A stretch of 64,000 bases of DNA from NCBI RefSeq assembly GCF_016862315.1, contig NZ_BOMS01000093.1:1-64000 (forward strand). The letters are read 5' to 3'. The first letter of the stretch is position 1. Every line of letters begins with the position of its first letter. Below are positions 56,524 to 64,000 of this stretch, piece after piece. Both the position numbers and the translations under genes were made by a program. This DNA is from Actinoplanes palleronii. Lineage in GTDB: Bacteria > Actinomycetota > Actinomycetes > Mycobacteriales > Micromonosporaceae. Under the pieces are notes generated by a model. The model was given only the letters and a program-made list of their open reading frames with translations, was not told the DNA's origin and did not search any database.

Positions 56524-58021
56524 CGTCGACGAGCGCCCGGTCGCCGGGGGCGGGGACGCCCGGCCGATGCTCGCCGCCGACCGGGGTGGTTTCATCGACC
56601 GGCACGGGCTGTGGTCGCCGGAGCAGTACGCGGCGGCCGGCCAGATCCGCCGGGTGATCGACGAGCTGGGCCTGGAGCTGATCCGGTTCTCCTTCGCCGA
56701 CCAGCACGGTGTGCTGCATGGCAAGACCCTGACCCGGGCCGCGGTGGCCCCGGCGCTGCGCTCCGGGGTGACCGCGCCCAGCTCGCTGCTGCTCAAGGAC
56801 TCCTCCGGGCGGTCGGCGCTGCCGGTGTTCACCCCGGACGCGGAGGCCGGTTTCGCCGGCGCCGGCGACGTGGTGCTGGTGCCGGACCCGACCACGTTCC
56901 GGGTGCTGCCGTGGGCCGCGAAGACCGGCTGGATCCTGTGCGACCTGCGGTTCCCGGACGGTTCCGCGGTGCCGTACTGCACCCGGGGGCTGCTGCGCGA
57001 GCAGCTCGACCGGCTCGCGGGGCAGGGGTACGCCATGACCGTCGGCGTCGAGCTGGAGTTCCACGTCTTCCGCGCCGAGGAGCAGGTGCTGGCCGCCGAC
57101 CGGGTCGGCGCACCGGGTGCTCCCGGGCGCCCGCCGCGGGTCGGCCCGATCAGCGGCGGCGCCCAGCTGCTGCACGAGGAGGGCCTGGACCGGGTCGACG
57201 ACCTGGTCCAGCTGCTGCAACGCGGGCTGCAACGACTGGACCTGCCGCTGCGCTCGATCGAGCTGGAGTTCGGCCCGAGCCAGCTGGAGATCACCATGTC
57301 GGCCACCGGGGCCGCCGCGGCCGCCGATCACGTGGTGCTGGCCCGGTCGGCGATCCGGCAGCTGTGCCGGCGGGCCGGGTACCACGCCACGTTCATGTCC
57401 CGGCCGGCCGGCGCGGCGACCGCGTCCACCGGCTGGCACCTGCACCAGTCGCTGCGTGCCACGGCGGACGGCGCCGCGGTGTTCGACCCGGGGCCGGACG
57501 AGACGCTGATGTCCAGCACCGCCCGGCACTGGTTGGGCGGGCTGCTCGCGCACGCGCCCGCCGCGGCGGCGTTCACCACTCCCACGGTGAACGGGTACAA
57601 GCGGTACCTGCCGTTCTCGCTGGCGCCGGACCGGGTGGTGTGGGGCGCCGACAACAAGGGCGCGATGGTCCGGGTGGTCGGCGCCGGCACCGACACCGGG
57701 GCACGGCTGGAGAACCGGTCCGGCGAGCCGGCTGCCAACCCGTACCTCTATGTCGCCGCGCAGGTGGTGAGCGGCCTGGACGGCCTGGCCCGCGGCCTGG
57801 ACCCGGGAGAGCCCACCGAGAATCCGTACGCCGCCGAGGCGGTGCGGCTGCCGGCCTCGCTGGGCGCGGCGGTGGACGCGCTGACCGCCGACCCGGTGTT
57901 CGCCGGTGCGCTCGGCGAGCGGGTGATCGCCTGGTACGCCCGGCTCAAGCGCGACGAGTTCGCCCGTTACCTGGCACACGTCTCCGATTGGGAGCAACGT
58001 GAATACTTCGACCTGTTCTGA
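56516..58021 (+). CDS. glutamine-synthetase-family glutamate-amine ligase
   Basis: A 501-residue member of the glutamine synthetase superfamily. Visible landmarks are LGLELIRFSFADQHGVLHGKTL in the N-terminal beta-grasp, TVGVELEFHVF (metal-binding Glu), AGYHATFMSRP and STGWHLHQSL (Glu/His region), VNGYKRYLPFSLAPDRVVWG and ARLENRSGEPAANPYLYVAAQ. It overlaps the Rieske gene by 8 bp, and ALDH follows. In such a setting the enzyme probably links glutamate to an amine as gamma-glutamylamide, as PuuA, IpuC or the aniline-pathway GS-like proteins do, rather than making glutamine. The exact amine is unknown. Confidence 0.88.
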   Translation: MRSVDERPVAGGGDARPMLAADRGGFIDRHGLWSPEQYAAAGQIRRVIDELGLELIRFSFADQHGVLHGKTLTRAAVAPALRSGVTAPSSLLLKDSSGRSALPVFTPDAEAGFAGAGDVVLVPDPTTFRVLPWAAKTGWILCDLRFPDGSAVPYCTRGLLREQLDRLAGQGYAMTVGVELEFHVFRAEEQVLAADRVGAPGAPGRPPRVGPISGGAQLLHEEGLDRVDDLVQLLQRGLQRLDLPLRSIELEFGPSQLEITMSATGAAAAADHVVLARSAIRQLCRRAGYHATFMSRPAGAATASTGWHLHQSLRATADGAAVFDPGPDETLMSSTARHWLGGLLAHAPAAAAFTTPTVNGYKRYLPFSLAPDRVVWGADNKGAMVRVVGAGTDTGARLENRSGEPAANPYLYVAAQVVSGLDGLARGLDPGEPTENPYAAEAVRLPASLGAAVDALTADPVFAGALGERVIAWYARLKRDEFARYLAHVSDWEQREYFDLF

Positions 58022-58036
58022 GAGGATATTTCGGTC

Positions 58037-59461
58037 ATGAAGGCTTTCCTCGTGAACGGTGTGTGGATCGAGCCCGGCGACCGGGAGACCATCGCCGTGC
58101 TCGACCCGGCCAGCGGTGACCTGATCACCGAGATCGCCCAGGCCACCCCAGCCGACGTGGACGCGGCGGTGGCCGCGGCCGCCGCCGCGCACGCCGACCG
58201 CCGCTGGTCGGGGCTGGCGCCGATCGACCGCACCCGGGTGCTGACCCGGATCGCCGACCTGATCGAGGAGCACCTCGAGGAGCTGGCGGTGCTGGAGACC
58301 CGGGACAACGGCAAGCCGATCGAGCGGTCCCGGGCCGACACCGCGTTCGCGGCCCGCGACTTCCGGCACTTCGCCGGCGCTCCGGGCCGGCTGACCGGCA
58401 CCGTGGTGCCGATCGACGGCGGCGCGCACCACGTCTACACCGTGCTGGAACCGGTCGGGGTGGCCGCGCTGATCCTGCCCTGGAACTTCCCGATCATGAC
58501 GGCCGCGCACAAGCTGGCACCGGCGCTGGCGGCCGGGTGCACGGTGGTGGTCAAGCCGGCCGAGCAGACGCCGCTGACCATGCTGCGGCTGGCCGCGCTG
58601 TGCGAGCAGGCCGGGCTGCCCGCCGGGGTGCTCAACGTGCTCACCGGCGACGGGCGCACCGGCGCGGCGCTGGTCGCCCACCCGGGCGTGGCGAAGGTGT
58701 CGTTCACCGGCTCCACCGAGGTGGGCCGGCGGGTGATGGCGTCGGCCGCGGCCACCACCAAGCGGATCACCCTGGAGCTGGGCGGCAAGAGCCCGAACAT
58801 CGTGTTCGCCGACGCCGACCTGGACGCGGCGACCGCGACCGCGATGCGGGCCAGCTTCGGGCACTCCGGGCAGATGTGCACGGCCGGCAGCCGGATCCTG
58901 GTGCAGCGGTCGATCCACGACGAGATGGTCGAGCGGCTGACCGCGGCGACCCGCAGGGTGCCGGTCGGCAACGGGCTCGACGGCGGGATCTCGGTGGGGC
59001 CGCTGGTCTCCGAGGAACAACGGCAGATCGTGCTGTCCTACATCGAGCGGGGCCGGGCCGGCGGCGCGGCGGTGGCGGCCGGCGGCGGCGTGCCGGACCG
59101 GCCGGGCTACTTCGTCGAGCCGACGCTGTTCACCGGGGTCACCAACGACATGGTGATCGCCCGGGAGGAGATCTTCGGGCCGGTGGCCGGGGTGATCGCC
59201 TTCGAGGACGAGGCGGAGGCGGTCGCGATCGCCAACGACACCGGCTACGGCCTGGCCGCCGGGGTGTGGACCCGCGACCTGTCCCGGGCGCACCGGATGG
59301 CCGCCGCGCTGCGCACCGGCACGGTCTGGGTGAACACCTACAACGTCTTCGACCCGGCGCTCGCCTTCGGCGGGGTCGGCGACTCCGGGCTCGGCCGCGA
59401 TCTCGGTGACGAGGCGCTGCGGTCGTTCTGCGAGTCCAAGGGAGTGGTGATCGCGCTGTGA
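58037..59461 (+). CDS. NAD(P)-dependent aldehyde dehydrogenase
   Basis: A 474-residue ALDH. The cofactor region is ALILPWNFPIMTAAHKLAPALAAG with VVKPAEQTPLTMLRLA. VSFTGSTEVGRRV and the general-base Glu in ITLELGGKSPNIVF follow. The catalytic Cys is in FGHSGQMCTAGSRILVQ, and the C-terminal EEIFGPVAGVIAF completes the fold. It oxidises the aldehyde produced by amine oxidation, or a gamma-glutamyl aldehyde. AGAGGATATTTCGGTC precedes ATG 58037. The stop overlaps a possible GTG of the next gene by 4 bp. Confidence 0.93.
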   Translation: MKAFLVNGVWIEPGDRETIAVLDPASGDLITEIAQATPADVDAAVAAAAAAHADRRWSGLAPIDRTRVLTRIADLIEEHLEELAVLETRDNGKPIERSRADTAFAARDFRHFAGAPGRLTGTVVPIDGGAHHVYTVLEPVGVAALILPWNFPIMTAAHKLAPALAAGCTVVVKPAEQTPLTMLRLAALCEQAGLPAGVLNVLTGDGRTGAALVAHPGVAKVSFTGSTEVGRRVMASAAATTKRITLELGGKSPNIVFADADLDAATATAMRASFGHSGQMCTAGSRILVQRSIHDEMVERLTAATRRVPVGNGLDGGISVGPLVSEEQRQIVLSYIERGRAGGAAVAAGGGVPDRPGYFVEPTLFTGVTNDMVIAREEIFGPVAGVIAFEDEAEAVAIANDTGYGLAAGVWTRDLSRAHRMAAALRTGTVWVNTYNVFDPALAFGGVGDSGLGRDLGDEALRSFCESKGVVIAL

Positions 59462-61812
59462 GCGGCTCCGCTTCGTACGATGGGATCCAATCTTATGATT
59501 TTGACATCCAAACGATGAACCCGGTCGAGCTCAGGGCCGCCACCCCCGGCGCCCGGCACGCCCGGCACCTCAACGCGGCCGGCGCCGCCCTGCCCAGCGA
59601 GACCGTGCTCGGCACGGTCATCGACCACCTGCGGCTCGAGGCCCGGATCGGCGGTTACGAAGCGGCCGAGGCCGCCCGGGACCGCTCCGAGCAGGTGTAC
59701 GCCCTGGCCGCCCGCCTGATCGGCGCCGAACCCGGCGACATCGCCCTGGTGGAGAGCGCCACCGTGGCCTGGCACCGGGCCGTCGACGCGCTGCCGCTGC
59801 GGGCCGGCGACCGGATCCTCGCCGCCGCCTCCAGCTACGTCAGCTCGGCCCTGCACCTGCTCGAGCTGCGCCGCTCCCGGGGCATCGAGGTCGAGGTGCT
59901 GCCCTGCGCCGCGGACGGCACCGTCGACCTGACCGCCCTGGCGGACGCGCTGCGCCGGCCGGCCGCCCTGGTCACCGTGGCGCACGTGCCCACCTCCTCG
60001 GCCCTGATCGAGCCGGTCGGGCAGATCGCCGCGCTGGCCCGGGCGGCCGGGGTGCCGCTGCTGCTGGACGCCACCCAGTCGCTCGGGCAGCTGCCGCTGG
60101 ACGCCACGGCGATCGGCTGCGACATCGTGGTCGGCACCGGGCGCAAGTTCCTGCGCGGCCCGCGCGGCACCGGCCTGCTCTACGTCTCGCCGCGGATGCG
60201 TGAGCTGATGAGCCCGCCGCACCCGGACGTGCGCGGCGCGGTCTGGCAGCACGGCGACGCGGTCGAGCTGGCCCCCGGCGCGCGCCGCTTCGAGACCTGG
60301 GAGACCTCGCACGCGCTGCGCCTGGGCCTGGGTGCCGCCCTGCGCGAGACTCTCGACCTGGGGGTCGAGGCGATCGGCCGCTACACCACCGGGCTCGCCG
60401 ATCGGCTGCGGGCCGCGCTGGCCGGCCTTCCCGGGGTACGACTGACCGACCCGCCCGCGGGCGGCGGCGCGATCGTCACGTTCGTCCGCGACGGCGAGAA
60501 GCCGGTCGAGACGGTACGGCGACTGCGCGCCGCCGGTGTGCACCTGGTCGCGGTGCCGGCCAGCCACGGCCGCTGGGATCTGGAGCGTCGCGGGCTGGAC
60601 GCGGTGGTCCGCGCGTCGGTGCACGTCTACAACGACGAGTCGGACGTGGACGCCCTGGTCACCGCGCTCGGGAGGACGACCGGCGCCCGGACCGCGCCCG
60701 CCCTGATCAGCTCGGCCGCCCGGGCCGACGTGATCGTGGTCGGCGCCGGCGTGCACGGCTCGTCGACGGCCTGGCACCTGGCCCAGCGCGGCGCCGGCGT
60801 GATCCACCTGGACCGGTTCCCGGACGGGCACACCGAGGGCTCGTCACACGGCCGGCTGCGGATGATCCGCCGGGCGTACCCGAATCCGGTCTGGGACGAC
60901 CTGGTGGACCGGGCCTACCTGGGCTGGGGCGAGCTGTCCGCCGCGGCCGGCGTGCCGCTGCTGACCACCACCGGCGGCCTCTACGCCCGCCCCGCCGCCG
61001 ACGGCTCGACCGGACTGCGTGGACCGGACTGCGTCACGGTCTCCGCCGCGCGGGCCGCCGCGATCTTCCCGGGGCTGGCGCTCGGCGACGACTTCACCGC
61101 GGTCTACGACCCGGCCGCCGGGGTGCTCGACGCGGCCGGTGCGATGCGCGCGCTGCGGGAGCTGGGACTGGCCCACGGCGTGGACCGCCGGACCGGCGTG
61201 CGGGTCGAGCGGTGGAGCGCGGACGGCGCGGGCGTCACGGTGCACACCGCGGACGGGCTGCTGCGCGCCGATCGCCTGGTGATCGCGGCCGGGCCGTGGA
61301 CCGGCGCGCTGGTGCCGCGGCTGGCCGGGCTGCTCGAGGTGGTCCGGATCGTCAACATCCACGTCGGCGCCACCGACCCGGCCACGCTGTCGGCGCCCGC
61401 GCTCGGCCCGTTCTCGGTCGAGGTGCCCGGGGCCGGCCTGCTCTACGGCCTGCCGGCGGCCGGCGGCGACGCCGTGAAGATCGGACTGGATCACGGGCCG
61501 GCCGACGATCCGGACCGGCCGCAGACCCCGGTCACCGCGGCCGAGGCGGCGCGGCTGCTGGCGCTGGCTCGCCGGTTCCTGCCCACCGCGGACGGCGATG
61601 TGGTCGACTCGGTGGCGTGCCGGTACACGATGGCGCCGCGCAACCGGTTCGCGGTGGGCGCGCTGCCGGAGACGCCACAGGTGCTGGTCGCCGCCGCGTG
61701 TTCCGGGCACGGTTTCAAGTTCGGGCCGGCGATCGGCGCCGGCCTGGCCGACCTGGCGCTCGGCAAGCAGCGCCCCGACCTGGACTTCCTCGCGCCGGGC
61801 GAGCTCGGATGA
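59458..61812 (+). CDS. fusion of a class-V aminotransferase-like PLP enzyme and a sarcosine-oxidase-like flavoprotein
   Basis: Up to 784 residues. The first half (about 20-405) is a class V PLP enzyme: HLNAAGAALPSETVLGTV, ALVTVAHVPTSSALIEPVGQIAAL, LLLDATQSLGQLPLDAT, and the PLP Lys in DIVVGTGRKFLRGPRGTGLLYV. The second half (about 420-780) is a monomeric sarcosine oxidase/MTOX-type flavoprotein: ADVIVVGAGVHGSSTAWHLAQRGAG for FAD binding, SSHGRLRMIRRAY, and ACSGHGFKFGPAIG near the end. GTG 59458 overlaps the ALDH stop, but the first 19 codons look non-coding and contain an operator and a TATGAT box. ATG 59515 is therefore an equally good start (765 residues). It would oxidise a secondary amine or N-methyl group and handle the resulting amino or keto group. 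Confidence 0.87.
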   Translation: MSGSASYDGIQSYDFDIQTMNPVELRAATPGARHARHLNAAGAALPSETVLGTVIDHLRLEARIGGYEAAEAARDRSEQVYALAARLIGAEPGDIALVESATVAWHRAVDALPLRAGDRILAAASSYVSSALHLLELRRSRGIEVEVLPCAADGTVDLTALADALRRPAALVTVAHVPTSSALIEPVGQIAALARAAGVPLLLDATQSLGQLPLDATAIGCDIVVGTGRKFLRGPRGTGLLYVSPRMRELMSPPHPDVRGAVWQHGDAVELAPGARRFETWETSHALRLGLGAALRETLDLGVEAIGRYTTGLADRLRAALAGLPGVRLTDPPAGGGAIVTFVRDGEKPVETVRRLRAAGVHLVAVPASHGRWDLERRGLDAVVRASVHVYNDESDVDALVTALGRTTGARTAPALISSAARADVIVVGAGVHGSSTAWHLAQRGAGVIHLDRFPDGHTEGSSHGRLRMIRRAYPNPVWDDLVDRAYLGWGELSAAAGVPLLTTTGGLYARPAADGSTGLRGPDCVTVSAARAAAIFPGLALGDDFTAVYDPAAGVLDAAGAMRALRELGLAHGVDRRTGVRVERWSADGAGVTVHTADGLLRADRLVIAAGPWTGALVPRLAGLLEVVRIVNIHVGATDPATLSAPALGPFSVEVPGAGLLYGLPAAGGDAVKIGLDHGPADDPDRPQTPVTAAEAARLLALARRFLPTADGDVVDSVACRYTMAPRNRFAVGALPETPQVLVAAACSGHGFKFGPAIGAGLADLALGKQRPDLDFLAPGELG
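59477..59499 (+). promoter_or_regulatory. GntR-type operator 2 and internal -10
   Basis: ACGATGGGATCCAATCTT (59477-59494) matches operator 1 at 16 of 18 positions. TATGAT (59494-59499) follows directly as a -10, predicting transcripts starting near 59507 just before ATG 59515. Confidence 0.75.
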
Positions 61813-61828
61813 GCACCCCGGCGCGACC

Positions 61829-62518
61829 TCAGCCGCGGAAGACGGTGGCGGAACGGCGCTCGTACCAGCGGGCCAGCTGCTCGCCCGCGCTGATCACGTG
61901 CGACTGCATCTCCCGGCGTACCAGATCGGGGTCCTCGGTCTGCAGGGCGGCCAGGATGCGCTCGTGCTCGGCGAAGTTGTCGTCGCGGTGGCGGGGGTGC
62001 TCCTGCAGCACCAGCGCGGAGACGTTGCGCGGGAACGCCTCGTTGATCTCCCGGATCACCCGGGCCAGCCGCTCGTTGCCGGCGATCTCGTGGATCAGGG
62101 TGTGGAAGCGGTCGTTGGCCGCGTGCGAGGCCGCGTTCGGCGGGGCGTCGCCGGGGCGCAGCAGCTCGTTGGTGGCGCGCAGCTCGCCGAGGCCGTCGCG
62201 GGTGATCCGGCGGACCGCCCGCACGCAGGCCAGGCCCTCCAGCTCGGCGCGGACCTCGTACGCCTCGCGCACCTCCCAGGGCGCCGGGACCCGGACCACC
62301 GCGCCCCGGTTGGGCACCACCTCGATCAGGCCGCCGGTCTGCAGCTGGCGCAGCGCCTCGCGGACCGGGGTGCGGCTGACCCCGAGGGTCTTGGCCAGCT
62401 CGGCCTGCCGCAGCTGGGCGCCGATCGGGATCTCGCCGGACATGATCCGGGCCCGGATGGCGGCGGCCGTCTCGTCGACGAGCGCGCTGCTCGAGGTGGC
62501 GGGGCTGGCGGTGTCCAT
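61829..62518 (-). CDS. GntR-family (FCD domain) transcriptional regulator
   Basis: A 229-residue regulator from ATG 62518, with GAGGGCACT upstream. The winged helix is IRARIMSGEIPIGAQLRQAELAKTLGVSRTPVREALRQLQTGGLIEVVPNRGAVV. The C-terminal FCD ligand domain has the metal-ligand His pattern in SHAANDRFHTLIHEIAGNERL and AEHERILAAL. FCD-type regulators bind palindromes around a short spacer and respond to carboxylates or similar ligands. The TTGGATCCAA sites at 55146, 59477 and 62608 are its likely targets. It is convergent with the fusion gene and divergent from the amine oxidase gene. Confidence 0.92.
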   Translation of the reverse strand: MDTASPATSSSALVDETAAAIRARIMSGEIPIGAQLRQAELAKTLGVSRTPVREALRQLQTGGLIEVVPNRGAVVRVPAPWEVREAYEVRAELEGLACVRAVRRITRDGLGELRATNELLRPGDAPPNAASHAANDRFHTLIHEIAGNERLARVIREINEAFPRNVSALVLQEHPRHRDDNFAEHERILAALQTEDPDLVRREMQSHVISAGEQLARWYERRSATVFRG

Positions 62519-62607
62519 AGTGCCCTCGTTCGATCCGGGGAGCGGGAATGGGGAGAACCGCCGCCACGATAGCAAGGCCTTCGCTCAAAATGGGAGCCAC
62601 GCTTCCC

Positions 62608-62625
62608 AAAATTGGATCCAAGAAG
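62608..62625. promoter_or_regulatory. GntR-type operator 3
   Basis: The TTGGATCCAA core (62612-62621) lies within AAAATTGGATCCAAGAAG, matching operator 1 at 13 of 18 positions, in the gap between the GntR and amine oxidase genes. It is placed to control both. A looser inverted repeat, TGGGA...TTCCCA, lies next to it (about 62591-62608). Confidence 0.75.
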
Positions 62626-62668
62626 ATTTGCAAGGTATCCCTAACCGCCTGACGAACAGGAGCCGCCG

Positions 62669-64000
62669 ATGAGCGCGTGCCACACCGCCCCCACCGACGA
62701 CGGATCCGCCGCCCGGGCCGTCCGGACGCACCCGCTGGACCCGCCCACCACCGCCGAGATCGCGCTCGCGGTCGGCGCCGCCCGCGCCGATGGCCGGCTC
62801 GGCGAGCGCACCCGCTTCTGGGGCGCCACCCTGGACGAGGCGCACGCCCGCCGGGTCGTCGCCGGAGAGGCCACCGGGGTGCGGATCGGGCTGGTCGCGA
62901 TGACCGCCGGCGGCGGCGCCGCCTGGGAGATCGACACCCTGATCACCGGCGAGACCGCGGCGTGCACCGGTTGGCGCCCGCTCGACCCGCGCCGGCCCGG
63001 CATCACCTCCGACGAGGCCCGCGCCGCGGCACAGGCCTGCCGGGAGAGCCCGGCGTTCCGCGCGGCGCTGGCCAGGCGCGGCATCCACGACGTCTCGCTC
63101 GTCATGATCGACGCGGAGTCGATGGGCGGCTTCGAGGAGAAGTACCGCGACCGGCGGGTCACCTGGGGCACCGTCTGGCACCGCACCACCGAGGACGACA
63201 ACGGCTACGCCCGCCCGGTGCAGGGCGTGGTCCCGATCATCGACATGCACACCATGGAGGTCCTGGAGGTCGAGGACCACGGCGTCATCCCGGTCTCGGC
63301 GGAGGCCGGCCCGCTGAGCACCGGCGCGTTCGGCCCGGACCGCGCCGGGCTCAAGCCGCTGGACGTGGTGCAGCCGGAGGGCCCGAGCTTCACCGTCGAC
63401 GGCTGGCAGGTCAGCTGGCAGGGCTGGACGTTCCGGGTCGGCTTCACCCACCGCGAGGGCCTGGTCCTCTACGACCTGGAGTTCCTCGGCCGGTCGGTGC
63501 TCAAGCGGGCGGCCTGCAACGAGATGTACGTGCCGTACCTGGACGCCAACTCCACCCAGTACCGGAAGAACTTCTTCGACTGGGGCGAGTACGGCGCCGG
63601 CCCGCTGACCAACTCGCTGAGCCTGGGCTGCGACTGCCTCGGCGTCATCCACTACTTCGACGGCGTGCACCTGGGCGGGTACGGCGAGCCGGTCACCATC
63701 GGCAACGCGATCTGCATGCACGAGGAGGACGCCAGCATCCTCTGGAAGCACAACGACCTGCGCCGCGGGGTCAACGAGGTGCGCCGGTCCCGCCGGCTGA
63801 TCATCTCGAACTTCCAGACCGTGGCGAACTACGACTACGGGTTCTACTGGACGCTGCACCAGGACGGCCGGATCGAGCTGGAGGTGAAGCTGACCGGCAT
63901 CATGTCCGCGTCCGGCATCGAGGCCGGCGCCGAGGCACCGTACGGCCGGATCGTCGCCGAGCACGTGCAGACCCCGATCCACCAGCACTACTTCGGCATC
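62669..64000 (+). CDS. copper/topaquinone primary-amine oxidase (partial, 3' end outside window)
   Basis: 444 codons from ATG 62669 (AGGAG upstream) to the window edge; the family is about 640-670 residues, so the C-terminal third is missing. The N-terminal domains are recognisable (HPLDPPTTAEIALAVGAARA, PVQGVVPIIDMHTMEVLEVE). The catalytic base Asp is in YVPYLDANSTQYRK, the topaquinone Tyr in VANYDYGFYW, and the first two copper His in PIHQHYF at the very end. It oxidises primary amines to aldehydes with release of ammonia and hydrogen peroxide. No signal peptide is seen, so it is cytosolic. It is divergent from GntR and opposite the rest of the amine set. Confidence 0.93.
   Translation, partial: MSACHTAPTDDGSAARAVRTHPLDPPTTAEIALAVGAARADGRLGERTRFWGATLDEAHARRVVAGEATGVRIGLVAMTAGGGAAWEIDTLITGETAACTGWRPLDPRRPGITSDEARAAAQACRESPAFRAALARRGIHDVSLVMIDAESMGGFEEKYRDRRVTWGTVWHRTTEDDNGYARPVQGVVPIIDMHTMEVLEVEDHGVIPVSAEAGPLSTGAFGPDRAGLKPLDVVQPEGPSFTVDGWQVSWQGWTFRVGFTHREGLVLYDLEFLGRSVLKRAACNEMYVPYLDANSTQYRKNFFDWGEYGAGPLTNSLSLGCDCLGVIHYFDGVHLGGYGEPVTIGNAICMHEEDASILWKHNDLRRGVNEVRRSRRLIISNFQTVANYDYGFYWTLHQDGRIELEVKLTGIMSASGIEAGAEAPYGRIVAEHVQTPIHQHYFGI

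Overview
The window is very GC-rich, densely coding DNA with strong third-position G/C bias, many GTG starts and many 4-bp start/stop overlaps. Together with the gene content (LAL-type regulators, ECF41 sigma factor, RsbW/STAS partner-switching proteins, F420-type luciferase-like oxidoreductase, DUF4360 secreted protein, a giant PKS/NRPS) this points to a soil actinobacterium. Micromonosporaceae (for example Actinoplanes) is my best guess, but the sequence does not prove it. I saw no rRNA, tRNA, CRISPR array or classical insertion sequence.

Layout. 1-4479: a membrane flippase-like gene (cut by the window edge) divergent from a TetR regulator around a clear operator, then a NarL-type two-component pair and a small orphan. 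4486-5016: a gene-free element with terminal inverted repeats and strong hairpins. 6057-18461: a sulfotransferase convergent with an 11.3-kb single-gene FAAL-PKS-NRPS megasynthase that ends in an acyl-ACP-reductase-like domain. 18647-22657: a lipoprotein, a TusA-like protein and three co-directional genes: two paralogous GV-G-repeat proteins around a secreted glycine-zipper protein. The first paralogue carries an in-frame TGA. 22654-24082: a carboxymuconolactone-decarboxylase-like gene and an ECF41 sigma factor facing away from an exactly symmetric double promoter.

24095-24385 is a second hairpin array (three 97-bp units). 24475-27357: F420-type oxidoreductase, glycosyltransferase and TetR with three palindromic operators. 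27362-33580: a tight six-gene operon (LacI regulator, ABC sugar importer, mannonate-dehydratase-like enolase) behind a promoter with an operator between -35 and -10. 33632-37411: LAL regulator and methyltransferase. 37421-38523: a larger element related to the one at 4486. 38569-46581: diguanylate cyclase, MarR/flavin reductase and SDR/XRE pairs, an esterase-like lipoprotein, secreted proteins and a STAS protein. 46684-49826: a frameshifted large catalase between partner-switching genes. 49852-53905: a Zn/Mn ABC importer and a TetR gene. 53992-55089: an MDR oxidoreductase.

55146-64000 is an amine-catabolism regulon: Rieske oxygenase, glutamine-synthetase-like ligase, aldehyde dehydrogenase, a PLP-enzyme/flavin-oxidase fusion, a GntR regulator and a copper amine oxidase cut by the window end. 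Three copies of a TTGGATCCAA-type operator tie it together.

The most novel-looking items are the terminal-repeat hairpin elements (4486-5016, 37421-38523, with a relative at 24095-24385), whose stems change in a pair-preserving way, and the megasynthase with its acyl-ACP-reductase-like end.
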